DNA of 51,296 nucleotides from Prevotella sp. CAG:1031 (GTDB taxonomy: Bacteria; Bacteroidota; Bacteroidia; Bacteroidales; Muribaculaceae), in assembly GCA_000431215.1 (NCBI GenBank), contig HF985618.1, positions 54,673 to 105,968 on the forward strand. Direction: 5' to 3'. Position 1 is the stretch's first letter. Each line of letters starts with the position of its first letter. Below, one piece after another: positions 1-8,103 of the stretch. The position numbers and the translations under genes are program-made. The notes beneath the pieces are model-generated. The model made no database searches. It saw nothing but the letters and a program-made list of their open reading frames with translations, and was not told the origin of the DNA.

Positions 1-181
1 CGTTGTTAAGAGCTGTCGGGGATATTTCAGCAGCTATTCGGGATAGAATTTCGGGAGAGCAGTCTGTCAGACGTTTGGCCTGGCTATCGCAGTCGTATAC
101 AACGAATCCCATTGTTTCGAGGACGTGACTGACCGTAGACTTGCCGCTTCCAATTCCGCCTGTTAATGCGATAAGTCTCAT
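1..181 (-). CDS. coaE: Dephospho-CoA kinase, N-terminal part (cut by window edge)
   Basis: Reading leftwards from an ATG at 181, the frame stays open to the window edge and gives about 60 residues starting MRLIALTGGIGSGKSTV. The P-loop GGIGSGKST at residues 8-16, followed by VLETMGFVVYDCDSQAKRL, is the characteristic N-terminus of dephospho-CoA kinase, which phosphorylates dephospho-CoA in the last step of coenzyme A synthesis in the cytoplasm. The D of the YDCD segment matches the conserved acidic residue after strand 2. Its ATG overlaps the TGA stop of the ybbR gene (ATGA), so the two are translationally coupled. The order nusB-yajC-ybbR-coaE is, to my knowledge, common in Bacteroidales and supports the call. 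The C-terminal two thirds lie outside the window. Confidence 0.93.
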   Translation of the reverse strand, partial: MRLIALTGGIGSGKSTVSHVLETMGFVVYDCDSQAKRLTDCSPEILSRIAAEISPTALNN

Positions 182-1164
182 CGAGCAACTTTCTCTAAAA
201 TGTATTCTACAGAATCGCGATCCATAGTTATACTTCTCAGCTCTGTCGAGCCAAGCGATAACATCAGAGGCATTCTTGCCTGACCCTGTCGTATCGCATT
301 GTAGTCGGCATACACATTAATGCGCGATTCGTGCTGATACTCGCTGATCGGAACGAGATATGACACTTCAACTTTCGACGGGAATAAAATCAGGTTGTAT
401 CCTACGGGAACATTAACAGGTTCGACGATAACTGTCCGCTTCTTGGAAATCAGAGGTTCTACAGGGACAGTTATTGTTATCATGTCGGGTATGGTTCGCA
501 TACCTGCGATAGGATGTATGTGAACCTTGTATCGGGTGGTATCGCGCAGACCGGAGCGTACTATCGGTTCTGTAGATACGTGTGTAAGTGTCTTTGGAAT
601 GGGCTTGTTTGAATAGATTGTGACACTGTCGGTGCTGGCAGTTATTGGCCCGGAGATAATATATTGAAGCTCAGGGGTAATGTCGGCGTTTATCGCTACT
701 TTTATCCGCTTTCCCGGACGCGAGGTATAGGCTATATGAAGAGAATCCGGCCGGCATGACACTATCTGGACGCCGGCTCCGAAGTAGTCGCGTAACCTGG
801 CATCGAGCTGTTGGCGTGTATAGTTGAAATTGCTGTTGACGCAATGGCGGGAGTCGAAGCGGAGTTTCAATGAGGGGGTTGACCTTGCCCAAAGATAGCG
901 CACAAGCTGTGTGCCCTTCCCTTTCACGGATACGCTCAATGAAACCGGGACATTCGAGATAACTGTGATGCTGTCGGGAATATCGGTTATTTCGAGGGGA
1001 ACATCGAATTCGCGCTGTATCTCGCTATCAAGCGACATCAGCATCCAGAAAAAGAAAGCGACGGCCACAAAAAGCATATACAGGAGCACGTTCTTCCCGG
1101 TGGAAGTACGTGCTCCTTTGGTCAGCTTCGAGAGCCATTGGCCTGCTGTCGCTTTTAGCTGCAC
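178..1164 (-). CDS. YbbR-like (CdaR-type) membrane-anchored protein
   Basis: A 328-residue protein with one N-terminal membrane segment (about residues 25-44, LLYMLFVAVAFFFWML) preceded by a short basic cytoplasmic tail. The rest is predicted to lie outside the membrane and is rich in short beta-strand patterns such as PLEITDIPDSITV and VPVEPLISKKRTVIVEPV, as expected of YbbR repeats. In Firmicutes the YbbR protein CdaR regulates the diadenylate cyclase CdaA. In Bacteroidales the role is unknown, and no cyclase gene is adjacent here. The start is a GTG at 1164: the frame runs back in phase to the yajC TAA at 1195-1197 without an ATG, so GTG (or a CTG at 1191) must be used. It sits between yajC and coaE in an operon. 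The family assignment is by resemblance and position. Confidence 0.8.
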   Translation of the reverse strand: MQLKATAGQWLSKLTKGARTSTGKNVLLYMLFVAVAFFFWMLMSLDSEIQREFDVPLEITDIPDSITVISNVPVSLSVSVKGKGTQLVRYLWARSTPSLKLRFDSRHCVNSNFNYTRQQLDARLRDYFGAGVQIVSCRPDSLHIAYTSRPGKRIKVAINADITPELQYIISGPITASTDSVTIYSNKPIPKTLTHVSTEPIVRSGLRDTTRYKVHIHPIAGMRTIPDMITITVPVEPLISKKRTVIVEPVNVPVGYNLILFPSKVEVSYLVPISEYQHESRINVYADYNAIRQGQARMPLMLSLGSTELRSITMDRDSVEYILEKVAR

Positions 1165-1194
1165 GGCTCGGGCATTTGTGCCGGTATCCAGCTG

Positions 1195-1554
1195 TTACTT
1201 CTGAATGTTTTCACCGCCTTTGTCAGAAGCTATGTCCTGAGCAGGCGTCGACAACGGGTAAACCGATGACTGTTCTACGGTTATGTTAACCCCGTTTGCT
1301 ATCTCAATTTTGTAGCTTTTGGATTTTTCGTTGAAAGAGATAATGGTTCCGTGAATGCCTCCCGCAGTCAGCACTTTGGAGCCTTTCCCAAGTGATTCGC
1401 GGAATTTGCGGATTTCTTTCTGACGTTTCTGCTGTGGACGTATCATCATTAGATAGAACACGGCCACGAGGGCAACGATCATAAGGATGTTGACGAGACC
1501 TGAACCGCCCGACTGGGCCTGTCCGCTCTGAAGGAGAAGGAAGTTTGCAATCAT
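1195..1554 (-). CDS. yajC: Preprotein translocase accessory subunit YajC
   Basis: A 119-residue protein with a short periplasmic N-terminus, one membrane segment at about residues 20-38 (LVNILMIVALVAVFYLMMI) and the hallmark IRPQQKRQKE at 38-47 immediately after it. The cytoplasmic domain (GSKVLTAGGIHGTI, then VNITVEQSSVYPL) is the standard YajC beta domain. YajC associates with SecDF-YidC at the Sec translocon. No secDF is present in the window. The gene lies 16 bp downstream of nusB and 30 bp upstream of the ybbR start, inside the nusB-yajC-ybbR-coaE run. Length is typical for the family. The C-terminal tail (DIASDKGGENIQK) is polar and probably disordered. Confidence 0.95.
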   Translation of the reverse strand: MIANFLLLQSGQAQSGGSGLVNILMIVALVAVFYLMMIRPQQKRQKEIRKFRESLGKGSKVLTAGGIHGTIISFNEKSKSYKIEIANGVNITVEQSSVYPLSTPAQDIASDKGGENIQK

Positions 1555-1570
1555 ATTATAGAGTATTTAT

Positions 1571-2995
1571 TTATTCTTTATTGATTATATGCTCTTCTTT
1601 GAGCTTGTTTACAACGGAATAAAGGATGCCGTTGATAAACTGGCCGCTGCGCGGCGTAGAATAGCTGTTGGCTATTTCGATATATTCGTTGAGCGTTACA
1701 GGAATAGGAATCTGAGGGAAATCGACTATTTCTGTTATAGCGGCGAGCATGATGACAATGTCCATCAATGCCAGCCTTTCCGGATCCCATGAATTGTGGT
1801 CGAGAATAAAGCTGTCGATCATTGCACGATATTCGTCGCGGTGTTCTACTGCTGACCTGAACAATTCGGCACCGAATTTTGCATCTTCATCGTCTTTGAA
1901 CTGCGGGAGTATATGGTCGTCGAAATGTTCGTCTGAGGCGATTCTCTTTATTGTCTTTAATACAAACGTGCCGATGATTTCAATGTCGTCGTTCCAATAA
2001 ACGCTTTTGGATTCGAGCATTTCGGCAAGATCATCACCTGGAAGAATAACGGTTTTGAAAAGCTTTCTCCAGAGTTCCGCATCGTCGGCAAACGACGGCT
2101 CCCGACCATCTGCCATATATTCGGCGTATGCCTGAGATGCGGTGATTCGGTCGAGCAATGAGCGGACGAAAACCGGATCGTCATCCCATTTGAAAGGATT
2201 GTCTGCAAAAAAGTTGTCAAGGCGCTCAGACGTGCCGATTGCCTTTACAAACTTGTTTTCTACAAATCTCAGGTTGGGATTGAGATCTGCATCGGTCGGC
2301 AGGTATTTGTTTCGAGCGTTTTCGAGGCGACGTTCCTGCTCGGCTACAAGACTGAGCGGGAGGCATAGCAGAGAGTTATACAGCAGATATGCCTGGTCAA
2401 GTGATTTCTGAAGATCCGCTTCAGCTCGGGCGACAACAGAACGGGTATCTGCTATTCCGCGCAGAGTGGCGATCGCAGCGTCGACGCCGTTTTTAAGCCC
2501 TATGAGAGTAAAGTCGGCATCACTTCTGAGTGTTTCGATAAAATCGGCGTCATCAGCAATGACTTTCAGCATGAGGCTCCATAACCTGACGTCGTCGGCA
2601 AGACCCCGGTTGGCTGTGTGAGTGTATGAACGGTAGGCCCCGGAGCTTGTTACAATGCTGCTCAGCTTGGGGAGCAGAGGTTCTATGGCTTTCATGCTGT
2701 CGGCGAGGCGGCGAACCATTGTCCGAATGGCATCGTTAGAACCAAGCATACGCGGCAGAGTGCTCTCCCGGAGGCTTTTCACCGCCGCAGTGTTGTATAT
2801 GGAATTCGTGCCGGTGGCGATTCCTGAAATCGAAGGGATGAGCCACAGCATACGACTATAGACACCGTAGGCGAATTTTTTGTCGCGGGAAGCTTCAGCA
2901 TCAGGTTCCGGCATCAGATGGAACTCGCTCTGCGAAAGCATAAAAGAGTAGAGCATTTGCACTACTTTCACTCGAATAAGCACTCGGTTTATCAT
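1571..2995 (-). CDS. nusB: Transcription antitermination factor NusB, with internally duplicated N-terminal region
   Basis: NusB joins NusE (S10) on boxA RNA in rRNA antitermination. The first 20 residues (MINRVLIRVKVVQMLYSFML) and the region from about 195 onward (KYLPTDADLNPNLRFV at 230-245, YWNDDIEIIGTFVLKTIKR at 333-351, and the C-terminal VTLNEYIEIANSYSTPRSGQ stretch) match Bacteroidetes NusB as I know it. At 474 residues it exceeds the roughly 310 expected. The excess, residues about 31-190, looks like a diverged second copy of the N-terminal helical region: FAYGVYSRML (41-50) resembles QAYLLYNSLL (201-210), and ADDVRLWSLMLK (133-144) resembles ADDAELWRKLFK (303-314). The ATG overlaps the stop of the ftsE-like gene (ATGA). 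The C-terminal RNA-binding fold appears intact. NusB identity is firm; the duplication is my reading of the translation. Confidence 0.9.
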   Translation of the reverse strand: MINRVLIRVKVVQMLYSFMLSQSEFHLMPEPDAEASRDKKFAYGVYSRMLWLIPSISGIATGTNSIYNTAAVKSLRESTLPRMLGSNDAIRTMVRRLADSMKAIEPLLPKLSSIVTSSGAYRSYTHTANRGLADDVRLWSLMLKVIADDADFIETLRSDADFTLIGLKNGVDAAIATLRGIADTRSVVARAEADLQKSLDQAYLLYNSLLCLPLSLVAEQERRLENARNKYLPTDADLNPNLRFVENKFVKAIGTSERLDNFFADNPFKWDDDPVFVRSLLDRITASQAYAEYMADGREPSFADDAELWRKLFKTVILPGDDLAEMLESKSVYWNDDIEIIGTFVLKTIKRIASDEHFDDHILPQFKDDEDAKFGAELFRSAVEHRDEYRAMIDSFILDHNSWDPERLALMDIVIMLAAITEIVDFPQIPIPVTLNEYIEIANSYSTPRSGQFINGILYSVVNKLKEEHIINKE

Positions 2996-3723
2996 TGCAG
3001 TTCGTTTTTAGCGTTGCAAAGGTAGCTATTTTCGGCGACTTTTCGTGCTTCGTTGTCGACAATGATGCGTTTGTCATTACACAGAAGAGTCCTCGCAGGG
3101 TATTTTTCAACAAGGGCGGAATTGTGGGTCGCCATGATGACGGCAGTTCCTCGTTGGGCTATTTCATGGAGCTGTTCGACGATAACAGCGCTGCTGTCGG
3201 GGTCGAGATTGCCTGTCGGCTCATCGGCAAGAATCAGACGCGGCTTGTTAAGCAGAGCGCGTGCGATTACAACCCTCTGCTGTTCGCCTCCGCTCAGCTC
3301 ATGAGGCATTTTATAGCTTTTTTTAAGCATGGATGCGTTGCGCAGTACTTCGTCGGCGCGGCGGTCGGCTTCTCTGCGATCCTGCCAGCCTGTTGCGTGT
3401 AGCACAAACAACAGATTGTCTTTCACTGAGCGGTCTGTTAAAAGCTGGAAGTCCTGAAATACAATCCCGATACGACGTCTGAGCATTGGTATATCGCGGC
3501 GCCGAAGTGCTGTCAGCGAATAGTTGAAAATCTGAGCTTTTTTTGCTGAAAACACCGGAACTTCGGCATATAGCGATTTCAGCAACGAGCTTTTCCCGCT
3601 GCCTACACGCCCCATCATATAAAGCATTTCGCCGGGTTCTACAACAAGATCGATATGTTTCAGAACCACAAGTTCGCGGCGGTGGATTTCTACGTCTTTG
3701 AAGTCGATGATTGGTTCAGACAT
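2992..3723 (-). CDS. ftsE: FtsE-like ABC transporter ATP-binding protein
   Basis: A complete 243-residue ABC ATPase: Walker A GRVGSGKSS (38-46), Q-loop at Q90 in VFQDFQLL, signature LSGGEQQR (143-150), Walker B LILADEP (163-169), D-loop GNLDP and H-loop His200. The DFQLLTDRSVKDN segment is typical of FtsE, the ATPase that with FtsX controls peptidoglycan hydrolases at the septum. No ftsX follows; the next gene downstream is nusB, overlapping by 4 bp, and recQ lies 11 bp upstream. Bacteroidetes often separate ftsE from ftsX, so the partner may be elsewhere. A LolD-type lipoprotein-release ATPase is the main alternative, because LolD and FtsE are close relatives. Walker A with Arg at the second position (GRVGSGKS rather than GPSGAGKS) is unusual but seen in this lineage as far as I recall. 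Confidence 0.82.
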   Translation of the reverse strand: MSEPIIDFKDVEIHRRELVVLKHIDLVVEPGEMLYMMGRVGSGKSSLLKSLYAEVPVFSAKKAQIFNYSLTALRRRDIPMLRRRIGIVFQDFQLLTDRSVKDNLLFVLHATGWQDRREADRRADEVLRNASMLKKSYKMPHELSGGEQQRVVIARALLNKPRLILADEPTGNLDPDSSAVIVEQLHEIAQRGTAVIMATHNSALVEKYPARTLLCNDKRIIVDNEARKVAENSYLCNAKNELQ

Positions 3724-3734
3724 GAGATAGATTC

Positions 3735-5927
3735 TTAATTGGCGAGTTCAGAGAGGAATTTGATTCTTACGAGGCGAATCTCTTCTTCAGTATAGTCGTC
3801 GCCGAGCTCTTCGATTGCGGCATTCAGGTCGTCGCTTTCGCTTTCTTTGAAATATTCGAATATATCTTCAAGGTGATCGTCATCCATAGCGTCGTTGACG
3901 AAGTAATTGATATTTATCTTTGTGCCGGAATAGACAATGGCTTCTATTTCATCGAGAAGCTCGTCGAATTCGAGTCCTTTCGAACTGGCAAGAACGTCAA
4001 GCGGAATTTTGCGGTCAATTCCCTGAATGATGGCTATTTTTTGTTTGGACTTATTGGGCACAGTGCGCACACGCAAGTCTTCGGGCCGTTCGATCTCGTT
4101 CTGTTCGACATGGCGTCTGATAATATCTACGAAAGCCTGGCCATAGCGCCTGGCTTTGCCGGCACCTACGCCCGGAATATTCTGTAGCTCATCGATTGTG
4201 ATAGGATAAGTCGTTGCCATTGCTTCGAGCGAAGGATCCTGAAAAATCACATAGGGAGGAAGCTCAAGTTGTCGTGCTGTTTTCTTTCGAAGATCCTTAA
4301 GAATGGAGAACAACTCGGCATCGGCTGCGCCGGACCCGACTGATTTCACCGGCTCGATATCGTCGTCGGAACTGAATTCAGTGTCCTCAACGACCTTGAA
4401 CGACCGGGGGCGTTTCAGGAATTCGCGGCCGGCATCAGTGATCTTCAGTAAACCATAATTTTCTATATCGCGGTCGATAAGACCGGCAAGAATAGCATGG
4501 CGGATTACGGCGTTTATTAATTTATCGTCGGTTTTCTGCTCACAACCGAATACCTCGAGCTCTTCGTGATGGTAGGACTTCACATCGCTTGTCGCTACCC
4601 CTTTGAGTATGTCGCGAACATATTCGGCCTTGAATTTTTCTTTCAGAGCGATAATAGTTTCAAGGGTGGCGAGCAGACAATCTTTTGCTTCCACTTTCTT
4701 TTTGGGGCTTAGGCAGTTGTCGCAGTTCCCGCAGTTCTCAACGTCATATTCTTCGCCGAAATAATGAAGTAACGAACGGCGGCGGCAAACACTCGATTCA
4801 GCGTAATTGGCTGTCTCTATCAATAACTGTTTGCCGATCTCCTGCTCGGAAACCGGTTTCCCCTGCATAAATTTCTCCATTTTCCGAAGATCCTTGGCCG
4901 AGTAGAATGTGATACATCTGCCCTCTCCCCCGTCGCGCCCGGCGCGCCCGGTTTCCTGGTAATATCCTTCGAGAGATTTGGGCATGTCGTAATGGATGAC
5001 AAACCTTACGTCAGGTTTGTCTATTCCCATACCAAACGCTATGGTAGCTACGATGATGTCGACCTTTTCGAGAAGGAAAGCATCCTGATTGGCTGTGCGG
5101 GTGAGACTGTCCATACCGGCGTGGTAAGGGAGTGCCTTTACGTCATTGACACGAAGCATCTCGGCCAGTTCCTCAACTTTCTTGCGGCTGAGGCAATAGA
5201 TAATGCCGCTTTTGCCTGCGTTGTCCTTGACGAATCGTATTATATCACGGTCTACATTGGAAGTCTTGGGCCGGATTTCGTAATATAGATTCGGACGGTT
5301 GAAAGATGACTTAAACACCTGAGCATTGTTCATTCCGAGATTCTTTTGAATGTCGTGCTGAACCTTTGGAGTAGCAGTTGCGGTAAGGGCTATTACAGGC
5401 CTGTCGCAGATGTCATTTATAATAGGTCTTATCCTCCTGTATTCCGGACGGAAGTCGTGGCCCCATTCCGATATGCAGTGGGCCTCATCGACAGCATAGA
5501 ATGAGATCGGAACCGATTTGAGGAACTCGATATTCTCATCTTTTGTAAGCGATTCTGGAGCCACGTATAAAAGGCGCGTAAGACCTGCCGATATGTCGGC
5601 TTTTACCTGATCTATTGCCGCCTTATTAAGCGATGAGTTCAGGAAATGCGCGATGTGGTCGGTCTCGGAGAGACTTCTCAATGCATCGACCTGATTCTTC
5701 ATCAGCGCTATAAGGGGCGATATTACTATGGCCGTACCAGGCATCATCAATGCCGGAAGCTGGTAGCATAGCGATTTCCCTCCGCCGGTAGGCATAAGCA
5801 CGAATGTGTCGTGGCCGTCGAGAAGGCTCGCAATAATAGCTTCCTGATTTCCTTTAAAAGTGTCGAATCCGAAGTATTTCTTCAGAGATGCGACAAGATT
5901 AGCGTGAGATTGAGACGTCGTTGTCAT
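3735..5927 (-). CDS. recQ: ATP-dependent DNA helicase RecQ
   Basis: A 730-residue superfamily 2 helicase unwinding DNA 3'-5' in recombination and fork repair. It carries motif 0 around FKGNQ (24-28), Walker A PTGGGKS (46-52), the DEAH box (147-150) followed by the RecQ-specific aromatic loop CISEWGHDFRPEY, and motif VI QETGRAGRDG. The RecQ-Ct zinc site is present (CRRRSLLHYFGEEYDVENCGNCDNC), then a winged-helix domain and an HRDC domain around LPPYVIFQDPSLEAMA and IPGVGAGKARRYG. The length suits the long RecQ form with an extra C-terminal region after HRDC, here ending in an acidic helical tail. The gene lies 64 bp downstream of clpX and 11 bp upstream of the ftsE-like gene. I see no promoter of its own, so it probably reads from clpP. 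Confidence 0.97.
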   Translation of the reverse strand: MTTTSQSHANLVASLKKYFGFDTFKGNQEAIIASLLDGHDTFVLMPTGGGKSLCYQLPALMMPGTAIVISPLIALMKNQVDALRSLSETDHIAHFLNSSLNKAAIDQVKADISAGLTRLLYVAPESLTKDENIEFLKSVPISFYAVDEAHCISEWGHDFRPEYRRIRPIINDICDRPVIALTATATPKVQHDIQKNLGMNNAQVFKSSFNRPNLYYEIRPKTSNVDRDIIRFVKDNAGKSGIIYCLSRKKVEELAEMLRVNDVKALPYHAGMDSLTRTANQDAFLLEKVDIIVATIAFGMGIDKPDVRFVIHYDMPKSLEGYYQETGRAGRDGGEGRCITFYSAKDLRKMEKFMQGKPVSEQEIGKQLLIETANYAESSVCRRRSLLHYFGEEYDVENCGNCDNCLSPKKKVEAKDCLLATLETIIALKEKFKAEYVRDILKGVATSDVKSYHHEELEVFGCEQKTDDKLINAVIRHAILAGLIDRDIENYGLLKITDAGREFLKRPRSFKVVEDTEFSSDDDIEPVKSVGSGAADAELFSILKDLRKKTARQLELPPYVIFQDPSLEAMATTYPITIDELQNIPGVGAGKARRYGQAFVDIIRRHVEQNEIERPEDLRVRTVPNKSKQKIAIIQGIDRKIPLDVLASSKGLEFDELLDEIEAIVYSGTKININYFVNDAMDDDHLEDIFEYFKESESDDLNAAIEELGDDYTEEEIRLVRIKFLSELAN

Positions 5928-5991
5928 CTTTAAGGTTATCGGTGAAGAGAGAATGAGGAAAGACGATTGCTTTGTGTAGTTCTGAATGGTA

Positions 5992-7236
5992 TCAAAGAGT
6001 ATTATGCTCGAAATTGGCTTCTATAAGCTTTTTAAGAGCATAATCCGGGGTGACGACGAGTTTTTTTGTGTCGGTCGAAGGGGTCTCATACATGGCGTCG
6101 ATCATGATGGTCTCTACAATAGAACGAAGACCACGCGCACCGAGCTTGTACTGAATTGCTTTGTCTACAATAAGTTCGAGCGTTTCAGGCTCGAAAACGA
6201 GATCGACACCGTCGAGAGCAAAAATCTTCTGATACTGGCGGACTATGGCGTTCCGTGGCTCTGTCAGAATCCTCAGCAGGGCTTTTTTGTCGAGCGGATC
6301 GAGATGCACAACCAAAGGCAGGCGGCCGATAATTTCCGGTATGAGGCCGAACGACCTCAGATCCTGCGGCGCAACATATTGCATGTAGTTCGCAGTGTCA
6401 ATTCGTTCGCGGTTGTTTACTCCGGTATATCCGACGATATGTGTATTGAGCCGTTGTGCTATTTTGCGCTCAATTCCGTCGAATGCGCCGCCACATATAA
6501 ATAATATATTCTTGGTGTCGACCGGAATCATCTTTTGCTCGGGATGCTTGCGGCCCCCTTGTGGCGGAACATTGACTATAGAACCTTCAAGGAGTTTCAG
6601 AAGACCTTGCTGAACGCCTTCTCCCGATACGTCGCGTGTAATCGACGGGTTATCGCCTTTGCGGGCTATTTTGTCGATCTCATCAATGAACACGATTCCT
6701 CGTTGGGCTTTAACGACATCATAGTCGGCTGCCTGCAGAAGTCTTACGAGCAGACTCTCGATGTCTTCGCCGACATAACCGGCTTCTGTCAATACTGTGG
6801 CGTCGACTATCGCGAACGGAACATCAAGAATTCTTGCGATGCTCTTTGCGAGAAGAGTCTTGCCAGTGCCCGTCGGCCCGACCATAATAATATTACTCTT
6901 TTCGATGTCGACATCGTCATCGGCATGCTGGGCAAGACGCTTATAATGGTTATAAACGGCTACTGCAAGGTATTTTTTTGCAGTGTCCTGTCCTATTACA
7001 TATTGGTCGAGGACATCGACTATTTCTTTGGGCTTCGGAACATTGTCGATAGTCACATTGTCGACTTCAGCTCCGGGTCGTTCGCCGCCCCGGTTAAATT
7101 CGGCGAGCATCTGAGAGAGCTGTTCAACACACTCCGTGCAGATATATGTCGACGAGACCGCACTCGGTATGAGTCCCTGACTCATATCGGCAGGCCTGCC
7201 GCAGAAGTCACATTTTAGTTCTTTTTTTTTTGCCAT
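5992..7236 (-). CDS. clpX: ClpXP protease, ATP-binding unfoldase subunit ClpX
   Basis: A 414-residue AAA+ unfoldase that recognises substrates and threads them into ClpP. The N-terminal C4 zinc domain uses Cys9, Cys12, Cys33 and Cys36. Walker A is GPTGTGKT (120-127), Walker B IVFIDEIDK (181-189), and the pore-loop GYVG motif lies at 153-156. The ClpP-docking loop, IGF in E. coli, reads VGY at 268-270 by my alignment, a variant I believe is normal in Bacteroidales. Arginine-finger and sensor motifs follow in the C-terminal part (KLGARGLRSIVE). It starts 15 bp after the clpP stop, the usual clpP-clpX arrangement, and shares the clpP promoter. Confidence 0.98.
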   Translation of the reverse strand: MAKKKELKCDFCGRPADMSQGLIPSAVSSTYICTECVEQLSQMLAEFNRGGERPGAEVDNVTIDNVPKPKEIVDVLDQYVIGQDTAKKYLAVAVYNHYKRLAQHADDDVDIEKSNIIMVGPTGTGKTLLAKSIARILDVPFAIVDATVLTEAGYVGEDIESLLVRLLQAADYDVVKAQRGIVFIDEIDKIARKGDNPSITRDVSGEGVQQGLLKLLEGSIVNVPPQGGRKHPEQKMIPVDTKNILFICGGAFDGIERKIAQRLNTHIVGYTGVNNRERIDTANYMQYVAPQDLRSFGLIPEIIGRLPLVVHLDPLDKKALLRILTEPRNAIVRQYQKIFALDGVDLVFEPETLELIVDKAIQYKLGARGLRSIVETIMIDAMYETPSTDTKKLVVTPDYALKKLIEANFEHNTL

Positions 7237-7251
7237 GAGGTAATCCGGGAG

Positions 7252-7938
7252 TTATTTGTCGTGTTTCGGCGATAATATACCATCGATCATTCCGTAATCA
7301 AGTGCTTCCTGAGCTGTCATCCAGAAGTCGCGGTCACCGTCACGTTCTACTTTCTCAACAGGCTGTCCGGAATGCTGCGAGATAATACTGTAGAGTTCTT
7401 TCTTGTATTTGAGAATCTCACGCGCTGTGATTTCTATGTCGCTTGCCTGTCCCTGAACTCCGCCAAGTGGCTGGTGAATCATTACACGGCTGTGAGGCAA
7501 CGCAAAGCGTTTGCCTTTCTGTCCGGCGACTAAAAGTACCGCGGCCATCGAAGCGGCCATCCCTATGCAGATTGTTGAGACGTCGCTTTTGACAAATTGC
7601 ATAGTGTCGTATAGGCCGAGACCTGCTGTTACCGAACCGCCGGGGGAGTTGAGATAGATTGAAATGTCTTTCCCCGGATCGACTGAATCGAGATAAAGAA
7701 GTTGTCCCTGGACAACGGTAGCTGTATAGTCATTCACGTCGGTCGACAGAAAGATAATGCGATCCATCATCAGACGTGAGAATACATCCATCTGCGCAAC
7801 GTTGAGTTGACGTTCTTCAATAATGGTGGGCGATATGTAGCTTGAATTTACGGCAGAGGTGAATTTGTCAACCGATAGGCCGTTCATACCGAGATGTTTT
7901 ACGGCATAATTTCTGAAATCTGTGCTTATATTTGTCAT
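7252..7938 (-). CDS. clpP: ATP-dependent Clp protease proteolytic subunit ClpP
   Basis: A 228-residue serine peptidase forming the barrel of ClpXP. The catalytic triad is visible as Ser130 in GMAASMAAV, His155 in MIHQPLGG and Asp204 in DRDFWM. The N-terminal region before NVAQMDVFSRLMMDRIIFL is longer than in E. coli (about 45 residues), which suits a processed or regulatory N-terminus common in Bacteroidetes. It opens the run clpP-clpX-recQ-ftsE-nusB and has a near-perfect promoter 28 bp upstream. In many bacteria, Bacteroides included, the trigger factor gene tig precedes clpP; here the upstream side instead holds a convergent-ending hairpin and the unrelated TPR gene, so tig must be elsewhere or absent. 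Confidence 0.98.
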   Translation of the reverse strand: MTNISTDFRNYAVKHLGMNGLSVDKFTSAVNSSYISPTIIEERQLNVAQMDVFSRLMMDRIIFLSTDVNDYTATVVQGQLLYLDSVDPGKDISIYLNSPGGSVTAGLGLYDTMQFVKSDVSTICIGMAASMAAVLLVAGQKGKRFALPHSRVMIHQPLGGVQGQASDIEITAREILKYKKELYSIISQHSGQPVEKVERDGDRDFWMTAQEALDYGMIDGILSPKHDK

Positions 7939-7965
7939 TTTGGATTAATTTTCGAATTGATAATT

Positions 7966-7996
7966 CAAAGATACAAATAGTTTGCCAAATTTCAAA
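7966..7996 (-). promoter_or_regulatory. Promoter of clpP operon (Bacteroidetes -33/-7 type)
   Basis: On the minus strand TTTG (7993-7996) is followed after exactly 19 bp by TATCTTTG (7966-7973), matching the Bacteroidetes consensus TTTG-N19/21-TAnnTTTG. Transcription should begin near 7960, giving a leader of about 20 nt before the clpP ATG. Confidence 0.85.
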
Positions 7997-8047
7997 ATAT
8001 GCGTATAAAATATGGTTAAAAATTTATTTCATATCCCAATATAAAGT

Positions 8048-8082
8048 ACGACTGCCCCGAAGCAGTTTGCCGGAGCAGTCGT
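8048..8082 (-). terminator. Hairpin downstream of the TPR gene
   Basis: Perfect 8-bp arms ACGACTGC (8048-8055) and GCAGTCGT (8075-8082) enclose a 19-nt loop. On the minus strand it follows the stop of the TPR gene by 21 bp and precedes the clpP promoter. The sequence after it (ACTTTATATT) is only partly T-rich, so it is a plausible but not classic intrinsic terminator of the gyrA-TPR unit. Confidence 0.6.
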
Positions 8083-8103
8083 GAATTGATATTCGAAGTC
8101 GGT

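Noticed and set aside
6535..7218. Long plus-strand frame of 227 codons
   Set aside because: Antisense shadow of clpX; no promoter, and the composition reflects the clpX codons.
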